Assembly: GCA_007693765.1 (NCBI GenBank)
Contig: RECZ01000102.1
Location: forward strand, 1 to 64,000
Origin: Phycisphaerales bacterium
Lineage (GTDB): Bacteria; Planctomycetota; Phycisphaerae; Phycisphaerales; UBA1924
Direction of reading: 5' to 3'
Length of the DNA: 64,000 nucleotides
The position numbers and the translations under genes are program-made. Shown piece by piece: positions 53,383-61,339 of this stretch (position 1 is its first letter; each line of letters opens with the position of its first letter). The notes beneath the pieces were generated by a model. That model had not been told where the DNA came from. It searched no databases and saw only the letters and a list, made by a program, of their open reading frames with translations.

Positions 53383-54591
53383 ATGGCGAACGCACCCGGC
53401 ACACCCTCGACCTACGCCTTCGTGGCCGTCAACGCGATGGGCTCGAAGAAGATCGGGCTACGCGCCGCCCCCACGCCCGCGGCCCTCGCCGACACCCTCC
53501 GTCGCGACCACCTGCTGCTGCTGCGGTCGTGGCGAATGCCCTCGTGGGCCGGCTCCGTCAAGGAACCCGAGACCCTGCCCCTGCGCGACGAGGCGGCCCT
53601 CAACGAGCAACTCGCCAGCCTGCTCAACCGCGGCGTGCCGCTGATCGAGGCCCTCGGCGTGGGCGCCACCGTGGTCGGCGCCGGCACGAAAGCCCGGATC
53701 GAACGCATGCGCGAGATGGTCGCCTCCGGCGCCTCCTTCGCCGACGCCTGCGAGCGCGTTGGCGGGTTCGACACCGTCGCCATCGCCGTCTACCGCTCGG
53801 CGGAACGCTCCGGCGACCTCGGCGGCGCCGCGGCCCGGCTGGCCGTCGCGGCGCGCCGGCGGATGAAGATCGGCGGCAAGGCGATCACGCTCGCCATCTA
53901 CCCCGCGGTCGTGCTGAGCATCAGCGTGGTGGTCGCGACGATCATGATGCTCGTCGTCGTTCCGGCCCTGAGCAACATGCTCCGGGAGATGAACGCCGAT
54001 CTGCCGTGGTACTCGCAGGCCGTGTTCGACTTCGCCGACTTCGCCCGCGCCAACACTCTGTGGATGGGCACGGGCGTCGTGGGGCTGCTGACGGTGCTGG
54101 TGCTCGCCCGCGGCGTGCTGCTGCGCATCGCCACCGGGCTCCTGGCGCGGCTGCCGGTCTTCCGTCGGCTCCGCCTGAGCATCGATTCGGCCCGCTTCTT
54201 CTCGGTGATGGGGGCGATGTCGCGCTCCGGCGTGCCGGTGGCGGAGGCCATGCGGGTGGCGTCGAAGTCGATCTCCGACCCGAAGCTGCGGTCGCAGTTC
54301 GAGACGCTCGAGCGGCGGCTCGTCGAGGGCGGGGTGTTCCGATCGCTGATCGAAGACGTCGAGGCCCTGCCCGTCGCCACGCGCCGGCTGCTGGTGGCCG
54401 CGGAACGCGCGGGGGATCTCGACAGCGCCTTCGACGCGCTGTCGGAGGACATGTCGGACCAGGTGGACACCCTCTCCGACCGCCTGCTGGCCCTGCTGGA
54501 GCCGGCGCTGCTCGTGGGCATGTTCGCCATCATCGGGGCCCTGTTGATCGCGATCATGCTGCCGATGCTGACGATGTTCCAATCGATCTAA
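53383..54591 (+). CDS. gspF: Type II secretion inner-membrane platform protein GspF
   Basis: A 402-residue polytopic membrane protein. Two T2SSF domains: residues about 70-195 (ending AVVLSISVVVATIMMLVVVP) and 270-402 (SARFFSVMGAMSRSGVPVAE; AERAGDLDSAFDALSEDM). The C-terminal membrane segment is MFAIIGALLIAIMLPMLTM. The N-terminal 60 residues resemble other GspF. 31 bases separate it from gspE. Confidence 0.94.
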   Translation: MANAPGTPSTYAFVAVNAMGSKKIGLRAAPTPAALADTLRRDHLLLLRSWRMPSWAGSVKEPETLPLRDEAALNEQLASLLNRGVPLIEALGVGATVVGAGTKARIERMREMVASGASFADACERVGGFDTVAIAVYRSAERSGDLGGAAARLAVAARRRMKIGGKAITLAIYPAVVLSISVVVATIMMLVVVPALSNMLREMNADLPWYSQAVFDFADFARANTLWMGTGVVGLLTVLVLARGVLLRIATGLLARLPVFRRLRLSIDSARFFSVMGAMSRSGVPVAEAMRVASKSISDPKLRSQFETLERRLVEGGVFRSLIEDVEALPVATRRLLVAAERAGDLDSAFDALSEDMSDQVDTLSDRLLALLEPALLVGMFAIIGALLIAIMLPMLTMFQSI

Positions 54592-54841
54592 CCCCCCGGA
54601 AGTCCCCCCCGAAAATTGCCCCCGCGACGGGCCGGGGCGCCTTCTTTGAGCCTCGCTGGGAGGCTCGGGGGTGTGCTCTGATGGGGGGAGCGGACGTCGA
54701 GCCCCGCGGCGGGCGGCTCGGAACACCCCCCGCCGGGCCGCGTCTATTTCCTATGATCCGCCGATGACCATGGACGCGAGAGCCGATCACACCCCGTGGG
54801 CTGGCGTCGCCGCCCGCCGTTGCATTCCCGGAGCCACACCG

Positions 54842-55228
54842 ATGCCCATCCGCCGTCGCCGCCACGCCTTCACCCTGCTGGAAGTCATGCTGGTGCTGCT
54901 GATTATCGGGCTGTTGGCGACTGTCGCGGCCGTCAACCTTGTTGGCGCCTCCGATCGGGCCCGCGAGCAGCAGACCAAGACGAGCATCAAGATGATCGAG
55001 TCCGCCCTGAAGCAGTACTACTTCACCCACGGGCGGTACCCCACCAGCGAGGAGGGGCTGATGACGCTCGTGCCCGACTACCTCGAGAGCCAGCCGCTCG
55101 ACGCGTGGAAGCGTCCGTTCGTGTACTTCAGCCCTGGGACGGGCGGGCGTGACTTCGAGATCATAAGCCTCGGACGCGATGGGAACGCCGACACCGAGGA
55201 CGACATCGTGAGTTGGGAGCTCGAGTGA
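54842..55228 (+). CDS. gspG: Major pseudopilin GspG
   Basis: A 128-residue pseudopilin. The prepilin N-terminus is RRRRHA|FTLLEVMLVLLIIGLLATV, with Ala instead of Gly at -1 and Glu at +5. The GspG C-terminal fold includes GRYPTSEEGLMTLVPDYLES, DAWKRPFVYFSPG and a final acidic DGNADTEDDI loop that may bind calcium. The ATG at 54842 has GGAG about 8 bases upstream. An earlier ATG (54764) is less likely. 250 bases separate it from gspF. Confidence 0.92.
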   Translation: MPIRRRRHAFTLLEVMLVLLIIGLLATVAAVNLVGASDRAREQQTKTSIKMIESALKQYYFTHGRYPTSEEGLMTLVPDYLESQPLDAWKRPFVYFSPGTGGRDFEIISLGRDGNADTEDDIVSWELE

Positions 55229-55229
55229 C

Positions 55230-55862
55230 ATGACCGGTGCGCACGCCAAAGGCGTGACCTTCCTTGAGGTCGTGTTCAGCGCTGCGCTGCTCTCCATCGC
55301 CGCGACGACGATCACCAGCGCGTTCACGTTCATCGAGCGGCTAAGCCTGCACGACGAGGCCCGCCTCGGCGCGCACGAGATCGCGCACCGCACGCTCTTG
55401 CAGTTCATGGACGACCCGCGTTCGCTGCCGCCGGACGACGTCATCCTTCCGCTGGGGCGCTTCGACTACCGCTACCTGCTGCGCGAGGAGATCCTCGCGG
55501 CGTCGCAGGTCGAGGGCGAGAACACCACCGTCCGGCACAGCCGGCACGCCAGCGGCGTGAGCCTGATCGAGCGGTTCCAGGCGCGACTGGCGCTGATCAC
55601 CGTGGACGTGTACCTCGACGAGGACGGCCGGCGCGGGCCGCGACCGATCGCCACGCTCTCGCGCATCTACGACCCGATGGCCTCGTTCGACGACGACCCG
55701 GAAGCGGGCATGCGGAACGTGATCCACATGTTCCAGGACGAGCCGGTGCTGCAGCAGATGCTGCTCGAACACCTGCAAAACCAGATGCGCGACAACAACC
55801 CCCGCGCCCCCGGATCCCCCGGATCCCCGGCCAACAGCGGGCAGGAGCGTCGCAACCGATGA
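55230..55862 (+). CDS. GspI-like minor pseudopilin
   Basis: A 210-residue pseudopilin candidate. The N-terminus MTGAHAKG|VTFLEVVFSAALLSIA has the prepilin cleavage Gly, Glu at +5 and a hydrophobic helix. The rest has no clear motif; the tail is P/G/S-rich (PGSPGSPANSG) and overlaps a CCCCCGGA-type repeat. The position between gspG and the next pseudopilin suggests a GspH or GspI role. The next gene overlaps as ATGA. Confidence 0.75.
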   Translation: MTGAHAKGVTFLEVVFSAALLSIAATTITSAFTFIERLSLHDEARLGAHEIAHRTLLQFMDDPRSLPPDDVILPLGRFDYRYLLREEILAASQVEGENTTVRHSRHASGVSLIERFQARLALITVDVYLDEDGRRGPRPIATLSRIYDPMASFDDDPEAGMRNVIHMFQDEPVLQQMLLEHLQNQMRDNNPRAPGSPGSPANSGQERRNR

Positions 55863-56668
55863 GCCGCCGCCGCGCCTTTACGGTGCTGGAGGTCATGGTC
55901 GCGTCGGCGCTGGCGTCGATCGTGCTCATCGCCGCGCTGGCGCTCTTCGGTTTCATGGACCGTTCCAACGCGCGCCAGCAGCAGCGCTTCGAGAACCTCG
56001 GCGAGTTGGCGATCCTGCACCAGACGGTGCGCCGGGCCATGCAGACGCTGGTGGCCGAGCCGACGCCCCCCGGTCAGCGCTCCGCCGCCGCCGGCACGGC
56101 CCCCGGCGACCCCGCCGCGCAAGACGACGCGGAGACCGACGAAGACGACGCCGATGTGCAGGCGCGCCTCGAGCGCGACGCCGACGAGGGCGGCGACGCG
56201 AACGGCGTTCGTGAGGTCGACGCCAGGGGCCGGCGGATCGCGCGGCAGCCCCGGTTCCTGCTGCAGCCGCAGATCGATGGCGTGGCCGACGCGGGGGCGC
56301 CGCGACGGCTCGAGGTCGTGCTTCTGGCGCAGCCCGCGCCGGGGCCGGAGCCCGAGACGCCCACCATCCGCGGCGCCTTCGAGATCGTGCCGCAGGTGCG
56401 CGGGCTGGGAATCCTGTGGCGCCCGATCAATCCCCCCGGCGATCCGGTGCTGCTGGCGAGCGATCTGCACGCGGTGCGGTGGTCCGCGCTGGCGCGGGCC
56501 AGCGTGGAGTCGCGCTACGACCCCGACAGCGGCGCGTGGCGTCTGGACGCGGCGGGCGGGTACATCGCCGAGTTCCCCAAGGCGGTGCGCCTGGAGGTCG
56601 TCACCCGAGCCGGCGACGAGTTCGACTGGCTCTTCGAGCTGGCCATCACCAGCGGGCCCGAGCCATGA
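55859..56668 (+). CDS. GspJ-like minor pseudopilin
   Basis: A 269-residue pseudopilin candidate. The prepilin N-terminus is MSRRRA|FTVLEVMVASALASIVLIAA, again with Ala at -1. The middle is an acidic, low-complexity insert (DDAETDEDDADVQARLERD). The C-terminal domain has GLGILWRPINPPGDPVL and FEIVPQVRG. The assignment as GspJ rests on order and size. Confidence 0.75.
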   Translation: MSRRRAFTVLEVMVASALASIVLIAALALFGFMDRSNARQQQRFENLGELAILHQTVRRAMQTLVAEPTPPGQRSAAAGTAPGDPAAQDDAETDEDDADVQARLERDADEGGDANGVREVDARGRRIARQPRFLLQPQIDGVADAGAPRRLEVVLLAQPAPGPEPETPTIRGAFEIVPQVRGLGILWRPINPPGDPVLLASDLHAVRWSALARASVESRYDPDSGAWRLDAAGGYIAEFPKAVRLEVVTRAGDEFDWLFELAITSGPEP

Positions 56669-57441
56669 GCCGGCGCGGCTTCTCCATGCCGGTCGTGCTG
56701 ATGCTGGCGCTGGCGGCGTCGCTGATTGTCGTCGGCTCGCTGCAGCGGCAGGGTGCGCAGCGGCTGGTCGTCCAGCGGCAGATCGAGGAGTACCACCGCC
56801 ACCACGACATGCTCGGCGCGCAGGCGATCATCCGCTTCTGGCTCAGCCGTCAGGACAACGCCCGCCTGCGCGACATGAGCCGCGTGGATGAGCCGGCGCA
56901 CCGCTTCTCGCTGCCCGGGGGCACGCACATCAGCGTGTACATCACCGACGGGCAGGGGCGCGCCATGGCGGATCTCTCCGGCCAGCGTCCGCCCCGTCGG
57001 GAGTGGTTCGAGGCGATCATCTGGCGCCTCCGCGGCGAGCGCCCGGACCTGCTCCGCTACGTGGGCCCGCCGGAGATCAGCGTCAACGCGGCGCCCTTCG
57101 ACGTGCTCCGCCACATCATCGAGGACGGGGACGCGCTGGCGAACGCGATCATCCTCGACCGCGAACGGGTCCCCTTCGACGCCGTGCGCTTCCGGCAGTT
57201 TTTGACCCAGTTCGGGCTGAGCCAGGGCGAGGTGAACGAGATCGGCGGGATTGTCACCTTCGATTCTCGTCTGTGGCGCCTGCGCATCGTCGCCGAGGAC
57301 GACTCGGGCCAGTGGCGTATCTTCACCGGCTACGCGGAACTCGGCGGGCAGAACCCCGTCATTCATGAGTGGCGAGAAGTCTTCGAGGACGCCGATCTGG
57401 ATGAACGCGCCCCGTCCGCGCGCCCGCGTCGCGTCCGCTGA
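56665..57441 (+). CDS. GspK-like minor pseudopilin
   Basis: A 258-residue pseudopilin. The N-terminus MSRRG|FSMPVVLMLALAASLIVVG lacks Glu at +5, as is normal for GspK. A helical domain with SVNAAPFDVLRHIIEDGDAL and LTQFGLSQGEVNEIGG matches the GspK core. Its ATG overlaps the previous stop by four bases. It caps the pseudopilus with I and J. Confidence 0.82.
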   Translation: MSRRGFSMPVVLMLALAASLIVVGSLQRQGAQRLVVQRQIEEYHRHHDMLGAQAIIRFWLSRQDNARLRDMSRVDEPAHRFSLPGGTHISVYITDGQGRAMADLSGQRPPRREWFEAIIWRLRGERPDLLRYVGPPEISVNAAPFDVLRHIIEDGDALANAIILDRERVPFDAVRFRQFLTQFGLSQGEVNEIGGIVTFDSRLWRLRIVAEDDSGQWRIFTGYAELGGQNPVIHEWREVFEDADLDERAPSARPRRVR

Positions 57442-57487
57442 CTCCTCGCCGTCGCCCGCCCCCCCTCTTTTGGAGCCTCGCCGATCC

Positions 57488-58258
57488 ATGTCCCCCCTGC
57501 CCGTGCGTCAGAGCGTCGCCCAACGGTGGACGTTGTACGCGCGTTCCGCGGCGGCGCTGGCCGGGCTCCTCACCGCCGTGATCTTCCTGCTTCCCTCGGG
57601 CGCCCCGCGGACGCAGGAACGGCTGCAGGAGATCACCCCCGCCGCGACCCCGCCCTCCACCCGCGATCGGCGGTCGCCCACCGAATGGCTCGGGGAGCAG
57701 GATTGGACGGCCGTCGCGCCCACCCTCGACACGCTCGACGCCCCACTGCTGCGCCAGTACCGGGCCCGGCTCGAACGCGAACGCCAGCAGGCGGCGCAGC
57801 GGGCGGAAGTGGCCGCGGCCGAGACGAACGAGACGCAGCCCACACGCGGCGGCTTCCCCCCGCCCTGGCGGTACATCGGGTCGATCCGCGAGGGCGACAG
57901 GCTCAGCGCGTTGATCGTTTCGGACATGTCGCAGAAGTTCGTGCAGGAGGGCTACGAGCGGGACGGGTACACGATCGCCCGCATCGAGCCGGCTCGGATC
58001 ATCGTTCTGCAGGGCCGCAATGAGCACACCCTGCGCCTCATCGAGAACCCGCTCGTTGGTCAGCTCATCACCGGCGGCGGGTACCCCGGCGCCGGCCGCG
58101 CCTTCCCCGACCGTTCAATGCCCTCCAGAATCGACCCCCGAAACGACCCCCGGAATGATCCCCAGTTCGACCCGCGCAACGATCCCGCCGCCCAGCAGGA
58201 GCGCGAGGCCGGCGGCCCGCGGCGACTGAATCTGCCTGCGGAGCGGAACAACCCTTGA
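57488..58258 (+). CDS. GspC/PilP-like inner-membrane protein
   Basis: A 256-residue membrane-anchored protein. One N-terminal segment (SAAALAGLLTAVIFLLPSG, about residues 18-36) is followed by a coiled, charged region. A domain around residues 120-195 fits the GspC homology region/PilP pattern: GSIREGDRLSALIVSDMSQK, then EGYTI-like YERDGYTIARIE and RNEHTLRLIE. The tail is a repeat rich in RNDP (RNDPRNDPQFDPRNDP). It probably links the platform to the secretin. No strong ribosome-binding site is seen before the ATG at 57488. Confidence 0.65.
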   Translation: MSPLPVRQSVAQRWTLYARSAAALAGLLTAVIFLLPSGAPRTQERLQEITPAATPPSTRDRRSPTEWLGEQDWTAVAPTLDTLDAPLLRQYRARLERERQQAAQRAEVAAAETNETQPTRGGFPPPWRYIGSIREGDRLSALIVSDMSQKFVQEGYERDGYTIARIEPARIIVLQGRNEHTLRLIENPLVGQLITGGGYPGAGRAFPDRSMPSRIDPRNDPRNDPQFDPRNDPAAQQEREAGGPRRLNLPAERNNP

Positions 58259-59955
58259 GCCTCGTCACCTGTCATCTCCGTTCGGACTTCGGCGTCGTTC
58301 GTCTGGTGGCGGATGGGCGCGAGCACATATGGCGCGCCGAGACACCCAACGAGGAGGAGCAGGCTGACGCTATTTGGTGGCGGTCGCAGGCGCAGCGGGC
58401 GGCGGCGTGGGTGGTGGAGACCGTGGGATCGGGCGGGACGATCGACCTCGTGTGCCTCGACGCCGACGACGCCTCGTGCGCGTGGGTGGGCGCGCCGAGC
58501 GACGATGCTCGCGTCGTAGGCGCGGTGATGCGCCAGCCCGAATCGGCGTGGGAGGACCTCGGCGCCGAGGGGGCGATCCTGCCGCTGACCGACCCGCCTG
58601 AAAACGAGAACACGCCGCTCTCGGGGGCCCTCACGCTCTCCGTCCTGCAACGCCGGGCGAAGGCGGCTGGCGCCGGGCGCCGCTTCCCCGTTCTTTGCCT
58701 TCCCGATGCCCTGGCGCGACTCTGGCTCGATGATCTTGATAAGCAGGGCGTGCGTGTGGGCGTGGTGCTCGCGCTGTGGCACGCGATGTCGCTGGCGTGG
58801 GACACACCCCCGGAACCCCCGGAACGCCCGGAACCCTCGGATACCCCGTCAGCCTCTGAAGCTCCGACAGCCTCGAAAGGCCGAACCAAGGCCGGCGCGT
58901 CGGGGGGCGATCGGGCGGAGGGCGGATCTTCCGCCGATGCGCCGGCGCTCTCACCGAGCGTTGCGGCGCCCGTCGTGGGCGTGGTGCTGGTGCAGGACCG
59001 GCGCATCTCGTGGTCGTGGAGCCGCGCCGGGCGGTTGCTCGTGGGCGGCGAGCAGCGCGTGCCCAACGCCGCGCCGGACCCGAACGCCCCGGTCGCGGAC
59101 GCCTTCGCCATGAGCGAATCGCAGGGCGAGGGTGTGAGCGTGCCGGAAGAGCCGGCGCAGGATTTCGGGGCCGCGTGTGCGCGATTGTCGCTGGAATGGC
59201 TGACGTGGAGCGCACAACTCGGCGAGGGGCCGGAGCGGGTGATCGTTGTGGGGGTGGACGCTTCGGCGCTGGGCGAGTTGATCGGCCGCACGTGGCCGGA
59301 GGCGACCGTCGAGACGGTCGTCGAAGAAGACGCTCTCGCGGCGACGATCGGGCGCGCGGCGGCGTTGTCGTCGCGTGTTTCCGATCACGATCCGCGGGCG
59401 AGTTTCGTGCCTATGTCGCGCCGGCGCGGGCGAGCGCACCAGCGGCTGTACACGTGGGCCGGGGCGGCGATGGCGCTGCTGGGCGTGGGCATCGGCGCCA
59501 TGGCGTGGCGTGCGCACGAGCGACGCAATGCCTTGCAGAGCGAGCGAGAGGCCGTGGTGTCGTTGATCCGCGCGCGCGTGTCGGAGGCCACCGGCACTCG
59601 CGCCGACGCGGCGTTCCCGGTGCGCACGCTGGAATCGGCGCTGGAGCGTGTCCGCCGCGAGCGTCCCGACTTCGAGGACCCGGCGCGGGCGCGGCCGATC
59701 ATGAAAGAGATGACGCGGCTCGCCCGCGTGCTGGCCGACCTCACCCCCAGCGGGCTCGAGATCGACGAGATCGTGATGGACGAGCGCACCCCCAACGCGC
59801 GGGTCTTCGTGCCCGACTTCGCGTTGGGCGAGGACCTGCGCGAGCGGCTGCGTGCTTCGCCGGGCGGGGTGCGCTGGGACGTCACATTCGAATCGCAGGA
59901 GCCCAACCGGCAGCGCTGGCGCCTCGTGGGCCTGTGGGATGAGGTGGCGCGATGA
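58255..59955 (+). CDS. GspL-like platform protein
   Basis: A 566-residue protein. An N-terminal cytoplasmic part with beta/alpha character (residues 1-395, includes a proline-rich repeat PPEPPERPEPSDTPSASE at about 182-199) is followed by a membrane span near 403-420 (AGAAMALLGVGIGAMAW) and a periplasmic coiled/ferredoxin-like tail. This order is that of GspL (or fused PilM-PilN). The start is TTG at 58255, overlapping the previous stop by four bases (TTGA). A weak similarity, so identity is inferred from position. Confidence 0.65.
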   Translation: MSLVTCHLRSDFGVVRLVADGREHIWRAETPNEEEQADAIWWRSQAQRAAAWVVETVGSGGTIDLVCLDADDASCAWVGAPSDDARVVGAVMRQPESAWEDLGAEGAILPLTDPPENENTPLSGALTLSVLQRRAKAAGAGRRFPVLCLPDALARLWLDDLDKQGVRVGVVLALWHAMSLAWDTPPEPPERPEPSDTPSASEAPTASKGRTKAGASGGDRAEGGSSADAPALSPSVAAPVVGVVLVQDRRISWSWSRAGRLLVGGEQRVPNAAPDPNAPVADAFAMSESQGEGVSVPEEPAQDFGAACARLSLEWLTWSAQLGEGPERVIVVGVDASALGELIGRTWPEATVETVVEEDALAATIGRAAALSSRVSDHDPRASFVPMSRRRGRAHQRLYTWAGAAMALLGVGIGAMAWRAHERRNALQSEREAVVSLIRARVSEATGTRADAAFPVRTLESALERVRRERPDFEDPARARPIMKEMTRLARVLADLTPSGLEIDEIVMDERTPNARVFVPDFALGEDLRERLRASPGGVRWDVTFESQEPNRQRWRLVGLWDEVAR

Positions 59956-60512
59956 ACCGACGCACGCGCGACGTCGAGACCATGCTCTCGGCGCTGGCCT
60001 CGAGCGCCGACCGGGCGAACAAGCCGACGGCGGTGGTGGTGTTCTGCGTGGCGGTTCTCGGCGCATCGCTGATCTTCGCCATGTGGAGCATGAACGCCGC
60101 GGGCGCCGCGAGCCGCGACTATGAGCGGACGCTGCGCGAGTACGCCAACGTTGAGCGCCTGGCGCAGGTGCTCGAGCACATCCAGCGTGAGCGGGCGGAG
60201 TCCGGCGACGAGCCCGACATCTACGCCCGCGAGCCGCGTCTGCTGAGCACTATCTCGCAGGCGGCGCCGATGGCGGGCATCGACCGCACGCCAACGATCA
60301 CCGGCAGCCGCGAGACGATGCCCGGCTCTCCTTTGGTGCGCCAGATCGTCACGGCGCAGATCGACCGGCAGGACGTCGCGTCGGTCATGGAATGGATCAC
60401 CATCGCGCTGCGGGACATCCCCGGGCTGCACATCATCAGGCTCACCATGCGACCAACGAACAACGGCTGGCAATTCCAGATCCGCTTCGGACGATGGGAG
60501 GTTCAGGAATGA
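59952..60512 (+). CDS. GspM/PilO-like platform protein
   Basis: A 186-residue bitopic protein. The membrane segment is PTAVVVFCVAVLGASLIFAM (about residues 25-44), then a coiled region (EYANVERLAQVLEHIQRERA) and a small periplasmic domain (VASVMEWITIALRDIPGLHI). It overlaps GspL-like and TPR genes by four bases each. Position and topology suggest GspM/PilO. Confidence 0.68.
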   Translation: MNRRTRDVETMLSALASSADRANKPTAVVVFCVAVLGASLIFAMWSMNAAGAASRDYERTLREYANVERLAQVLEHIQRERAESGDEPDIYAREPRLLSTISQAAPMAGIDRTPTITGSRETMPGSPLVRQIVTAQIDRQDVASVMEWITIALRDIPGLHIIRLTMRPTNNGWQFQIRFGRWEVQE

Positions 60513-61135
60513 GGCGCTCGTTCACGACACTCGGCGCCGGCGTCACGCTCGGCGCAGCGCTCGCCCTCGTCGCGGGCTGCGGGCCGCGTGCGCAGGCGCC
60601 GGGCCACCTCGGCAGCGAGCCGGCACGTATCGGCGAGGCGGTGCAGTATGTCGCCGCGGCCCAGCGCTACGAGCAGCGCGGGAAGATCGACGAGGCGATC
60701 GAGCAATACCGCCGGGCGCTGCAGTCGTACCGCGACTTCCCCGCGGCATGGAACAACCTTGGCGTGCTGCTCATGGAAGACGGGCGGCTGCTCGAATCCG
60801 CCGAGTGCTTCGCGGTGGCCTCCGATCAGGCCCCGCAGGACCCCCGCCCAAAGTACAACCTCGGCCTCACCTGGGACCGGGCCGGGTACCCCGCTGACGC
60901 CGTGGAGCACTACCGGCTCGCGCTTCGTCGAGACGCCCGATACCTGCCCGCCCTGCGGGGGCTCATCCGGGCCGAGCGGATGCTCGGACAGGGCGACGAC
61001 ACCACCCTCTCCCACCTCCGCACCGCCCTGATGCTCGAACAGGACCCGCAGTGGCGTGAATGGCTGGAGCTGCAGCGGCTGCGTTTGGAGACTGAGCTTC
61101 TGGACGCCTCCCGCGGTGTGCCCACGGACCGATAA
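60509..61135 (+). CDS. TPR lipoprotein (PilF/GspS-like candidate)
   Basis: A 208-residue lipoprotein. The signal ends in LVAGC (lipobox, Cys about residue 24). Three or four TPR units follow (QYVAAAQRYEQRGKIDEAIE, NNLGVLLMEDGRLLESAECF, YNLGLTWDRAGYPADAVEHY). It overlaps the previous gene by four bases, so it is the last gene of the secretion operon. TPR lipoproteins act as secretin pilotins in related systems; here that role is inferred. Confidence 0.75.
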   Translation: MRRSFTTLGAGVTLGAALALVAGCGPRAQAPGHLGSEPARIGEAVQYVAAAQRYEQRGKIDEAIEQYRRALQSYRDFPAAWNNLGVLLMEDGRLLESAECFAVASDQAPQDPRPKYNLGLTWDRAGYPADAVEHYRLALRRDARYLPALRGLIRAERMLGQGDDTTLSHLRTALMLEQDPQWREWLELQRLRLETELLDASRGVPTDR

Positions 61136-61339
61136 GCCGCCGGTCAGAACCCGCGGCGGACCCGGGCGTCGAACCGTTGTCGGGACGGCGTAATTTTCGC
61201 GCATGCGCACGGATCGCCGTCTCATGCGTACATATGGATGAGCGGAGCGCGCCCCCGCCCGCCGCATGCGGACGCCGTCGTCGTCCGATGAGAATGAGAG
61301 AGCCGCTCGGGCGTCGCCCCGGGCGTCGGAACCAGATCA

